Shown: in pieces, positions 30,005 through 39,206 of the stretch
Layout: the number at the start of each line of letters is the position of its first letter
Numbering within the stretch: position 1 is the first letter of the stretch
From: Terriglobia bacterium
GTDB lineage: Bacteria; Acidobacteriota; Terriglobia; Terriglobales; SCQP01
Assembly: GCA_021323595.1 (NCBI GenBank)
Contig: JAJPKR010000056.1
Coordinates: forward strand, 1 to 64,000
Reading direction: 5' to 3'
Length of the DNA stretch: 64,000 nucleotides
Made by a program: the position numbers and the translations under genes
Notes under the pieces: model-generated
Databases searched by the model: none
Seen by the model: only the letters and a program-made list of their open reading frames with translations
What the model was told of the DNA's origin: nothing

Positions 30005-31157
30005 ATGAACGAGACCCGCACTCCCGTCCGCGCCCTGCTCGACGACCAAGAGCGCGAGTTCCAAGCCCTTCGCGCCCAAGCCCACGATATCCGGGTGTAT
30101 CTTTGACGCCCCGCGCCTAGCCGAGCAACTCGCCGCCTTCGACCGCCAGATCGCCCAGCCCGATTTCTGGGCCAAGCCCGAGCAGTCGCTTGCCGTCACC
30201 CGCGCTCGCAAGCGCGTCGAAGAGCTCTTGGATGACGACCGCCAGCTCGCGCGCGCAGTCGAGGACCTGGCCACCCTCCTCGAACTCGGCCGCGAAGGCG
30301 AGGACGTGGCGGGCGATCTCGCCGCCGGCCTGGCGCAATTGCGCGCGCGGCTGGAGGCCATCGAAACCAAGACCCTGCTCAATGGCGAGAATGACGCGCT
30401 CAACGCCATCGTGACGATCCATCCCGGCGCCGGCGGCACCGAAAGCCAAGACTGGGCCGAGATGCTCCTGCGCATGTATATCCGCTGGGCCGAGCGGCAC
30501 GGCTTTTCCGTGACCGTCAACGACCGGCAAGAGGGCGAAGAAGCGGGCATCAAGTCCGCCACCGTGACCATCTCCGGCGAGTACGCCTACGGCTTGCTGC
30601 AATCGGAGATCGGCGTGCACCGGCTGGTGCGCATCTCGCCCTTCGATCAGGCCAAGCGCCGCCATACCTCCTTCGCCAGCGTCTTCGTCAGCCCGGAAAT
30701 TGACGATCGCATCGAGATCAACATCCGCCCCGAGGATCTGCGCATCGATACGTTCCGCGCCGGAGGCCGCGGCGGCCAGCACGTGAACATGACCGACTCC
30801 GCGGTGCGCATCGTCCATCTGCCCACCAACATCGTCGTGCAGTGCCAGAACGAGCGGTCGCAGCACAAGAACCGCGACATGGCCATGAAGATCTTGCGCT
30901 CGCGCCTCTACGAGCACGAATTGGAGAAAAAGCGCGCCGAAGCCGACAAGATCGAAGCCACCAAGCTCGACATCGACTTCGGCAGCCAGATTCGCTCGTA
31001 CGTCTTGCAGCCCTATCAGATGGTCAAGGACACGCGCACCAAGACCGAGATCGGCGACGTCTCGCGCGTGCTCGATGGCGATCTCGACCCGCTGATCCGC
31101 GCCTTCTTGATCGCCAAACGCCGCGGTCAGAACGGCGGCGCGCCCGCGCCGGCCTAG
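30005..31157 (+). CDS. prfB: Peptide chain release factor 2, programmed +1 frameshift
   Basis: First part MNETRTPVRALLDDQEREFQALRAQAHDIRVYL ends at in-frame TGA 30104-30106 in gtgtatCTTTGAc; +1 frame continues DAPRLAEQLAAFDRQIAQPDFW..HPGAGGTESQDWAEML..RAGGRGGQHVN. Confidence 0.96.
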
Positions 31158-31289
31158 CCGCCGCCGCCGGCCGGCCCGCCACGCCGGGAGAACGCCCGCT
31201 GCCCCCGGCTCCTCGCGCGGCGCCGGGAACGGGCGGCGCGCCGCGGCACTGGCATAATCGAGCGACGCCGCTCCCGCGTCGCGATCCCT

Positions 31290-32551
31290 TGGCCCCCGCC
31301 GCCCCAGTTCCCGCACCCGCCGCACCCGCCGGGCGTGGCGCGCCCACCGCCGTCGAATGGACGGCATTCGCGGCGGCGATCGCCGCCTTTTTCGCGCTCG
31401 GGCTGCGCATCGGCGCCCGCAGCGTGGACTTCCCCGTCTATTGCCACGCCGTGCTGGCCTGGCGCGCGCACGGGCCGATCTACGGCCCGCACAGCGGGCT
31501 GGGCTGGCCGATGTACTACCGTTACCCGCCGGTATTCCTGCTGTTCTTCTTTCCCTTCGCGCTGCTGCCGGTCGCCGCCGCCGCGGCGATCTGGCTGGCG
31601 GGCAAGGCCGCGGCGTTGCTGGCCTTCGCGCGCGCCTTCGGCCGCGAATTCGGCTGGCCGCGCGCGCTCGCGCCCTCGCCTGCCTGGCTGGCGGCGATCT
31701 TGCTGCTTGCGCCCTATCTGGTGCTGGAATTCCGCTATGGCAACGTGGAGTTCTATATCGTCGCGCTCTGCGCCGCCGCCTTGCTGCTCGCGCCCCGGCG
31801 TCCGGCCCTTGCCGGCGCTCTGCTCGGGCTGGCAATCGCCGTCAAGGTCTGGCCGCTGTTTTTCGTTCCCTACTGGCTCGCGACCCGGCGCCGGCGGCCG
31901 GCCGCCGTGGCGATTGCGGTCGCGCTGCTGCTGACGCTGGCCCCTGCCCTCGTCTTCGGCTGGGCCGGCAACCTGCACCTTCTCGGCCAGTGGGCGGCGC
32001 AAGAATCCACGACGGCGCTGCACGCCGGCACCATCTGGTTCCCGAACCAGTCGCTGCGCGGGGTTCTGACGCGCGCCCTGCCGTTCTCCGATCCCGCCAT
32101 CACGCGGCTTTGGCTGCCGCTCGACTTGGCCGCCTACCTCGCCTTTCTGGGATTCGCGCGCTCGCGGCGAGAACCCGCCGCCGCGCCCACGAGCGTGGCC
32201 GCGGCCTTTTGCCTGCTGCCGATCTTGGCCCCGTTCACGCACGTCAAGGACCTGGTGGTGTTGCTCTGGCCCGCGCTCACTCTCGGCTGGCTGTTCGCCC
32301 GCCGGACGGCTGCGTCCGCTGCGGTCCGCGGCTTGTGCTCGTCGGCGGCGATCCTGGCCGGCGCGATCCCGCTCGTCCCCGGCGGCCGCGCCCAGCACTG
32401 GCTGCAACTCAAGGGCGCCGATTTCGTGGTGCTTTGTTTGCTCGCCGCCGGGCTGCTGCGGGCGATGAGCGGCGGCGGCAGCGGCGCGCAAGCACGCCCG
32501 AATCGCCAAATGCCGGACGCCGGATTGCCGCCGGCCGAAGCGGAGCGCTAG
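31290..32551 (+). CDS. GT87/DUF2029-like membrane glycosyltransferase (start approximate)
   Basis: SVDFPVYCHAVLAWRAHGPIYG..WPMYYRYPPVFLLFFFPFALL..GNVEFYIVALCAAALL; multiple TMs. Confidence 0.78.
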
Positions 32552-32847
32552 GCGCCGCATCGCTTCGTCGTCTCGTCGGCGCTCGTTCCGCGCCGTCCCC
32601 GCGCTCCCCGCTCGCTCGGGCCCTCTCGCCGGGCCGCGCTCGGCTCGGCTCCCACGCCGCCCGCGAGTCCCAGCTCGGGCCGGGACCTCGGCGGCCGGTG
32701 CAGATCTGGCGCCGCCGGGTGGCGGTCGGCGTGCGCCGGAAGCGCCGGCTCTGCCATCCTTTAGATTGACGCCGGCTTGGGTTAACGTTGAAAATGTACT
32801 TTTAAGTCAAGATTCATCCGCCCCATGCCGGGAACCCTGACCACCTC

Positions 32848-34152
32848 ATGCTCGAACAATTTGTAATCACTCTCCGCGAGGGCATCGAAGCGGCGCTGAT
32901 CGTCGCCATCGCGCTGATTTACCTGCGCAAGATCGAGCGCAGCGATCTCAACCGTGTGGTTTACGCCGCGCTCGCGGCGGCGCTGCTGGTCAGCCTGGGC
33001 GGCGCCATCGTCCTGGCCCGGCTGCACATTTACGAGGATGACCGCATGGAGGGCTGGCTGATGCTGGTGGCCGCGATCTTCGTCGCCACCATGGTCTATT
33101 GGATGGACCGCACCGCCAAGCACCTGCGCCGCGAGATCGAGGAGAAGCTCGGGCAGTTGCTCGACGCCTCGGTCCTGGGCCTGTTCTTCTTCATCTTTTT
33201 CATGGTTCTGCGCGAGGGCATGGAGACGGTGCTGATTCTCTCCGCCGTGTCGCTCAGCACCAGTTCCCTGCTCGCCTGGTTCGGCGGCGTGCTGGGATTG
33301 GCGCTGGCGGTGCTATTCGCCATCGCCTTCATCAAGGGCAGCGTGCGCGTGAATCTAGGGCGCTTCTTCCGGATTACCAGCGTCATCTTGATCTTCATCG
33401 CCGCCCAGCTCCTGGTCACCGGCGTCCACGAACTTTCCGAAGCCGGCGTGCTGCCCTCGTCGCGGCAAGAGATGGCGCTGGTGGGGCCGATCGTGCGCAA
33501 CGATTTCTTCTTCTTCATCGTGATTCTCGGCCTGGCGGGAATCCTGCTGCTGCGCGAGAAACACGCCGCCGCGGCCGCCGCGCGTTCGCGCGTGGCCGTC
33601 GCGGTCGCCGCCGGCGGCGGCGGCGGGGGCGAAGGCGCGCCGCCGCTTTCGCCGGCGCAGCGCCGCAAACTCGCCTGGAGCGCGCGCCGCGAGCGGCTCT
33701 GGCACGGATTGGCCTATGCGACCCTTTTCCTGTGCATGGTCGCGTTTGCCGGCGAATACGTCTATGCGCGCAGCGCGCGCGCCCTCTCGCCCGCCACGCC
33801 GGTCGAGGCGCATGCCGGCCTGGTGACGATTCCTGCGGCCAAGATCAGCGACGGCTACCTGCATCGCTATGAGGCGATCACGCCGGCAGGCGCGGTGCGT
33901 TTCTTTGCCATTCGCCGTCCCGACGGCTCGCTCGCCGTCGCCCTCGATGCCTGCCAGATTTGCGGCGCCAAAGGCTACTATCAGCAGGGCAGCCAAGTGG
34001 TTTGCCGCAACTGCGACTCGCCGATCAACATCGCCTCGATCGGCGCGATCGGCGGCTGCAATCCCGTGCCGCTGGCCTACCAGCTGCGCAACGGCGCAGT
34101 CGAAATCCGCCTGGCGGCGCTGGCGTCGCAGGCCGGGCTGTTCCGAAAATAA
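32848..34152 (+). CDS. FTR1-type iron permease fused to a DUF2318 Fe-S-membrane domain
   Basis: Two RExxE motifs (TLREGIEAALIVA, LREGMETVLIL); C-terminal LDACQICGAKGYYQQGSQVVCRNCDSPINIASIGAIGGCNPVPL. Confidence 0.92.
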   Translation: MLEQFVITLREGIEAALIVAIALIYLRKIERSDLNRVVYAALAAALLVSLGGAIVLARLHIYEDDRMEGWLMLVAAIFVATMVYWMDRTAKHLRREIEEKLGQLLDASVLGLFFFIFFMVLREGMETVLILSAVSLSTSSLLAWFGGVLGLALAVLFAIAFIKGSVRVNLGRFFRITSVILIFIAAQLLVTGVHELSEAGVLPSSRQEMALVGPIVRNDFFFFIVILGLAGILLLREKHAAAAAARSRVAVAVAAGGGGGGEGAPPLSPAQRRKLAWSARRERLWHGLAYATLFLCMVAFAGEYVYARSARALSPATPVEAHAGLVTIPAAKISDGYLHRYEAITPAGAVRFFAIRRPDGSLAVALDACQICGAKGYYQQGSQVVCRNCDSPINIASIGAIGGCNPVPLAYQLRNGAVEIRLAALASQAGLFRK

Positions 34153-34167
34153 GGGAGGAGATCCTGC

Positions 34168-35478
34168 GTGTTCCGGCGCCTTTTGTGGCAAGCGTTCGCG
34201 CGGCAGCGCACTCGCAAAATCCTGGCCCTGACCGCGATCGTCGCCGGCATGACCGTGGTCACCGCCCTGCTTTCGCTGCGCGTGAGCGCCGGCGACGCGC
34301 TCAACCGCGAACTCTCGGCCTATGGCGCCAACATCTTGATTCAGCCCGCCGCCGACACCGTGCCGCTCGACCTCAATGGCGTGGACTTGCGTCCGGCCGG
34401 CGCCGGCGCCTATCTCGCCGAGGCCGACCTGGGCCGCATCAAGCAAGTCTTTTGGGCGAATAACATCACCGCCTTCGCCCCCGAACTCTTCGTGCCCGTC
34501 ACCGTGGCCGTCGCCGGCGGCGCCGCCGTCCCGGCGACGCTCGAAGGCACCTATTTCGACCGCGCGATCGCCATTCCCGGGCACGCGCATCCGTTCCGCA
34601 CCGGCCTGGAGCGCTTGGAACCGGCCTGGAGCGTGACCGGCCGCTGGCCCAGCGATCCCGCGCCGCAGCCGGATTCGGCGGCGCCGCTCGAGGCGCTCGC
34701 CGGCACGACGCTGGCAGCGCGGCTGGGCTTGCGCGCCGGCGATCGTGTTTTGGCGCGCACCGCGCACGGCTCCGAGGCGCTGGCGATCACCGGCATCGTG
34801 GCCACCGGCGCGGGCCAAGACGACGCCCTGATCGCTCCGCTCGCGGCGGCGCAGGCGCTGGCCGGCGAGCCCGGCAAGGTTCGCGACGTGCTCGTCAGCG
34901 CCATCACCAAGCCCGAGGACGCCTTCGCCCGCCAAGATCCCAACCTGCTGCCGCCCGCCGAGGCCGAGCGCTGGATGTGCTCGCCCTACGCGGTCTCCAT
35001 CGCGCGCGAGCTGCAGGACAACTTCCCCGGCAGCGCCGTCCATCCGGTGCGGCCGGTGGCCGAAACCCAAGGCGTGATCCTGCACAAGCTCGATCTGCTC
35101 ATGCTGCTGATCACCTTGTGCGCGCTCGCCGCCTGCGCCCTGGCGATCGCCAGCGCGATGAGCGCCACGCTGGTCGAGCGGCGCGGCGAGATGGCGCTGA
35201 TGCGCGCGCTCGGCGCGCGCCAGGGCGCGATCAGCGGCTTGTTTTTGGCCGAGGCGGCGGTGCTGGGCCTGATCGGCGGCCTGGCGGGCTTCGCGCTCGG
35301 CGAATGGGCGGCGGCGCGGCTGGCGCGCGGCGTGCTGGAGATGAGCGTGGGCTGGAACTGGATCGTGCTGCCGCTGATCCTCGTGCTGGCCGCCGCCGTG
35401 GTCGCCGCCGGCAGCGCCGCCGCCCTGCGCCGCGCCGCCCGCCTGGAGCCGGCGCTGCTGCTGCGGGGCGAGCTGTAG
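34168..35478 (+). CDS. FtsX/MacB-type ABC permease
   Basis: MFRRLLWQAFARQRTRKILALTAIVAGMTVVTALLSL...; C-terminal LVERRGEMALMRALGARQGAISGLFLAEAAVLGLIGGLAG. Confidence 0.9.
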   Translation: MFRRLLWQAFARQRTRKILALTAIVAGMTVVTALLSLRVSAGDALNRELSAYGANILIQPAADTVPLDLNGVDLRPAGAGAYLAEADLGRIKQVFWANNITAFAPELFVPVTVAVAGGAAVPATLEGTYFDRAIAIPGHAHPFRTGLERLEPAWSVTGRWPSDPAPQPDSAAPLEALAGTTLAARLGLRAGDRVLARTAHGSEALAITGIVATGAGQDDALIAPLAAAQALAGEPGKVRDVLVSAITKPEDAFARQDPNLLPPAEAERWMCSPYAVSIARELQDNFPGSAVHPVRPVAETQGVILHKLDLLMLLITLCALAACALAIASAMSATLVERRGEMALMRALGARQGAISGLFLAEAAVLGLIGGLAGFALGEWAAARLARGVLEMSVGWNWIVLPLILVLAAAVVAAGSAAALRRAARLEPALLLRGEL

Positions 35479-35494
35479 GAGCCGGCGCGCGACG

Positions 35495-36667
35495 ATGAGC
35501 CGGCACCTGCCACCGCGGCTGACGACGGCGCGCTTGGCGCTGGCGGCGCTGACGCGCCGCAAGGCGCGCGTCGGCCTGGCGCTGGTGGCGCTGGGACTTG
35601 GCGCGACGCTGCTGACCGCCCTGCTGACCCTCTATGCCGGCGTGCGCCGCGACCTCAGCGGCGAATTTCGCCGCTTCGGCGCCAATATCGTGGTCACCGC
35701 CGGGGGCGGCGGCGTGCTCCTGCCCGCCGCCGCTCCCGCGCGCGCCGCCCGCGTCCTCGGCCCCGGCGTCAAAGTCGCCGGCCTGCTGGTCGAAGTCGCG
35801 CGCGTGACTGCGGCCCCTGCGCGCCCCGCGCTCGCCCCCGGCGGCGCCCGCGCCGCCGAGCTGGTGGTCGTCGGCGCCGATTGGGACGCCCTGCGCCGCC
35901 TCAACCCCACCTGGACCGTCGCCCCCGCGAGCCCCGCCGCCCTCCGCGCCGGCGGCGCCTGGATCGGCGCGCGCGCGGCCCGCGCCTTGGCCCTCCCCGC
36001 CGTCGGCACGATCACCGCCCGGCTGCGCGGCCGCGCGCACACCTGGCCGATCGCGGGCACCGTCGCCAGCGGCGCCGCCGAAGACAACCAGATCTTCGTG
36101 CCGCTCGCCGACTTGCAGGCGCTGGCCGATGAGCCCGGCATCTCGACCCTCGAAGCCGGCGTCAGCGGCGGCCCGGAAGCGATCACCGCCGCCCTCGCCG
36201 CCCTCCGCCGGGCCTTGCCCGGCGCCGTCGTCAGCCCGGTGCGGCCGATCGCCGCCACCGAGGGCCGCATTCTGCTGCGCACCCATGCGCTGCTGGTCGC
36301 GACCACCCTGCTGATCTTGCTGACGCTCGGCCTCGGCCTCGCCGCGGCGCTGGCCAGCGCCGCCCTGGAGCGCCGCCGGGAATTCGGGCTTATGCGCGCG
36401 CTCGGCGCCCGCGTCGCCGGCGTCTTCGCCCTCTTCGCCCTGGAAGCGCTGGCGCTGGGGCTGGCGGCGGCGCTGGCCGGCTTCGTGCTCGGCGGCGGCA
36501 TCGCCGCCGGGATCGCCGCTGCCGTCTTCGGCGTGCCCCTCGCTCCCGGCGCGCGCATCTTCGCGGTCACGCTGCTGGCCACCCTGGCGCTCGCCGCCCT
36601 TGCCGCGCTCGTCCCCTGGCCGGTGGTGCGCCGCGCCGCGCCCGCTACAATTTTGAAGGGAGAGTAA
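35495..36667 (+). CDS. FtsX/MacB-type ABC permease
   Basis: LAALTRRKARVGLALVALGLGATLLTALLTLYAGVRRDL...; ERRREFGLMRALGARVAGVFALFALEALALGLAAALAGF. Confidence 0.9.
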   Translation: MSRHLPPRLTTARLALAALTRRKARVGLALVALGLGATLLTALLTLYAGVRRDLSGEFRRFGANIVVTAGGGGVLLPAAAPARAARVLGPGVKVAGLLVEVARVTAAPARPALAPGGARAAELVVVGADWDALRRLNPTWTVAPASPAALRAGGAWIGARAARALALPAVGTITARLRGRAHTWPIAGTVASGAAEDNQIFVPLADLQALADEPGISTLEAGVSGGPEAITAALAALRRALPGAVVSPVRPIAATEGRILLRTHALLVATTLLILLTLGLGLAAALASAALERRREFGLMRALGARVAGVFALFALEALALGLAAALAGFVLGGGIAAGIAAAVFGVPLAPGARIFAVTLLATLALAALAALVPWPVVRRAAPATILKGE

Positions 36668-36680
36668 GCGCCGCGCCGCC

Positions 36681-37808
36681 ATGGTCGCCATTGACCTGCA
36701 AAACGTCAGCAAACGCTACCCCGGCGGCGGCCGCGGCGTGCTCGCGCTCGATTCGGTCGCCCTCAGCGTCGAAGCCGGCGAATGGCTGGCGGTGATGGGG
36801 CCCTCCGGCTCCGGCAAGACCACGCTCGTGCACCTCGTCGGCGGCCTCGAGCGCCCCACCAGCGGCAGCTTGATCGTCGCCGGCGCCGACCTCGCCGCCC
36901 TGTCACCCCGCGAGTTGGCGCGCTTTCGCGCCGAAACCATCGGCTTCGTCTTCCAGCAGTTCCATCTGGTGCCCTATCTGACCGCGCTCGAAAACGTCAT
37001 GCTGGCGCAGTACTTCCATAGCCTGGCCGATGCCGCCGAGGCGGAGGCGGCGCTGGCCGCCGTCGGGCTGGCCGACCGCGCCCGCCACCTGCCCGCGCAG
37101 CTCTCCGGCGGCGAGCAGCAGCGGGTGGTGCTGGCGCGCGCGCTGATCAACGATCCGGCCATCCTGCTCGCCGACGAGCCCACCGGCAATCTCGACGAAG
37201 ACAACGAGCTGCGCGTGCTCGAGCTGCTGCGCCGCGCCCATGCCGCCGGCAAGACCATCGTCATGGTCACCCACGATCCCACCGTCGCCAGCCTCGCCGA
37301 CCGGCGCGTGCAGTTGCATCACGGCCGCATCACCGACATCAGTTGGCTCACCGCCGGCCAGGACGAACAGTGGGACGAGATCCTCGAACAGCTCTGGATC
37401 TTGCGCGAGAACCACGAGCCCGCCATCGCCGAGAACATTCGCGTCGCCGGCCCGCTGCCGCTCGCGAACGCGCTCGACTCCATGCGCCAAGCCGGCCTGA
37501 TCGCGCCCAACGGACTCGGCTGGCGGCTGGCGCCCGAAGGCGAGCGCCGCGCCAGCGACATCATCCGCCGCCATCGCCTGGCCGAACTGCTCTTCTCCGA
37601 CACCCTGGAGTTACACGATGAGGCGCAGGTGCAGGCGCAAGCGTGTAAGTTCGAGCACATTCTCAGCCCCGAGGCGACGGCGCGGATCTGCAGCTTTCTC
37701 GGCCACCCGCGCGCCTGCCCGCACGGCAGCCCGATTCCGCTCGGCGAATGTTGCCCGCGGGAAGCCGCGGCCGTCAGTCGTTCGGCTCCGGCCGGCGAAC
37801 GAGATTGA
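36681..37808 (+). CDS. LolD/MacB-like ABC ATPase with C-terminal DtxR/IdeR-like regulator module
   Basis: [55 protein letters not shown]; then [114 protein letters not shown]. Confidence 0.9.
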   Translation: MVAIDLQNVSKRYPGGGRGVLALDSVALSVEAGEWLAVMGPSGSGKTTLVHLVGGLERPTSGSLIVAGADLAALSPRELARFRAETIGFVFQQFHLVPYLTALENVMLAQYFHSLADAAEAEAALAAVGLADRARHLPAQLSGGEQQRVVLARALINDPAILLADEPTGNLDEDNELRVLELLRRAHAAGKTIVMVTHDPTVASLADRRVQLHHGRITDISWLTAGQDEQWDEILEQLWILRENHEPAIAENIRVAGPLPLANALDSMRQAGLIAPNGLGWRLAPEGERRASDIIRRHRLAELLFSDTLELHDEAQVQAQACKFEHILSPEATARICSFLGHPRACPHGSPIPLGECCPREAAAVSRSAPAGERD

Positions 37809-37959
37809 CCGGGTGCTTGGGCCGCTCCGCTTGGCGGCGGCGCTTCGCTTGCCGGTCGGCGACTCGCGTCGCCGGCGGGGATCCCACTTGCCGGCGCGCG
37901 CGCCGCTTGACCTCGCTCACTTTCTTGTACTCTGGCTTACGCCTTCGCCTGCGATTCAT
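37774..37959 (-). CDS. Small highly basic protein
   Basis: [61 protein letters not shown]. Confidence 0.5.
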   Translation of the reverse strand: MNRRRRRKPEYKKVSEVKRRARRQVGSPPATRVADRQAKRRRQAERPKHPVNLVRRPEPND

Positions 37960-38019
37960 CTGATAACCTGAAAAGACCGGTCGCGCAAGCAATCTTTGCC
38001 CTGGCTCGATCGTAACAGC

Positions 38020-39195
38020 ATGGTGAAAGGGAAGCGGTCAAGTCGGCGCCGCGGGGCGCATGGGGGAGTGTGGGCAGGCGCGGCGCTAGTTGCCGCGGCG
38101 CTGGCGCTGGTCGGCTGTGGCAAGGGCACCAACGCCGCCAACGCCGCCGGCGCGGGCGCGATGCGCGCCATGCCGGTCGCGGTCACGACGCTGGCGGCGC
38201 GGCCGGTGGAGCAAAGCTCGCGCTATGTCGCGACGCTCAAGTCGCGGCGCTCGGCCACCATCTACTCCCAAGTCTCCGGCTACATCCGCCGCATCGCCGT
38301 GCGCTCCGGCGATCTCGTGCGGCCCGGCCAGCTCTTGATGCTGGTGGATCCGCTCAAGCAGCAAGCCACCGTCGGCAGCCAAATCAGCGCCCGCGACGCG
38401 CAAGCCGCCACCGTGGCCTACGACTTGCAGCAGTTGCGGCGCCAGGAAGCCCTCTACGAAGCGCAGGTCGCCAGCCGCCAGGACCTCGACCAGGCGCGCG
38501 CCACCTATCAGGCGGCCAAGGCGCAGCTCGACGCGCTCGACGCGCAGGTCAAGGAGCAGCAGGTCCAGCTCGCCTATTACCACATCGCCGCGCCCATGGA
38601 GGGCATCGTCGGCGACATCCCCGTGCACGTCGGCGACCTCGTGCAGGACACCACGCCGCTGACGACGGTGGATCAGCCCGGGCCGCTGCAAGTCTACGTG
38701 TACGTGCCGGTCGAGCAAGCGCCCCGGCTGAAGCCGGGCCTGCCGGTGAAGCTGCTCGACGCCGACGACAACGTGGTCGCGCAGAGCCGCATCAACTTCA
38801 TCTCCCCGCAGGTGGATAGCGCCACGCAAACGGTGCTGGTCAAGGCCGATGTCTCCGACGACCGGGGGCGGCTGCGCAATTTGCAGTTCGTGACCGCCGA
38901 GATCGTCTGGGGCGTCGAGTCCCGCATCACGGTGCCCGTGCTCGACGTGCAGCGCCTCAACGGCATGATCTTCGCCTTTCTGGCCGAGCCGCGCGGCAAC
39001 GGCTTCGCCGCGGCGCAGGTGCCGATCCAAGTCGGGCCGATCGTGGGCAACGATTACGTCGTGCTTTCCGGCCTCAAGCCCGGCGACAAGCTGATCACCT
39101 CGGGGCTGCAGTTCCTGGTCCACGGCATGCCGGTGCTGCCGATGACCGGGCCGCCGGGCGGCGCGGGCGCGCCGGGCGGCGGCGCGCGGCGCTAG
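38020..39195 (+). CDS. RND efflux periplasmic adaptor (lipoprotein)
   Basis: Lipobox-like ALALVGCGKG; SQVSGYIRRIAVRSGDLVRPGQLLMLVDP, coiled-coil, IAAPMEGIVGDIPVHVGDLV. Confidence 0.93.
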   Translation: MVKGKRSSRRRGAHGGVWAGAALVAAALALVGCGKGTNAANAAGAGAMRAMPVAVTTLAARPVEQSSRYVATLKSRRSATIYSQVSGYIRRIAVRSGDLVRPGQLLMLVDPLKQQATVGSQISARDAQAATVAYDLQQLRRQEALYEAQVASRQDLDQARATYQAAKAQLDALDAQVKEQQVQLAYYHIAAPMEGIVGDIPVHVGDLVQDTTPLTTVDQPGPLQVYVYVPVEQAPRLKPGLPVKLLDADDNVVAQSRINFISPQVDSATQTVLVKADVSDDRGRLRNLQFVTAEIVWGVESRITVPVLDVQRLNGMIFAFLAEPRGNGFAAAQVPIQVGPIVGNDYVVLSGLKPGDKLITSGLQFLVHGMPVLPMTGPPGGAGAPGGGARR

Positions 39196-39206
39196 CGGGC
39201 GGCCTC

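Noticed and set aside
33355-35562. 735-aa minus-strand ORF
   Set aside because: Antisense of FTR1 and FtsX genes; no protein-like features.
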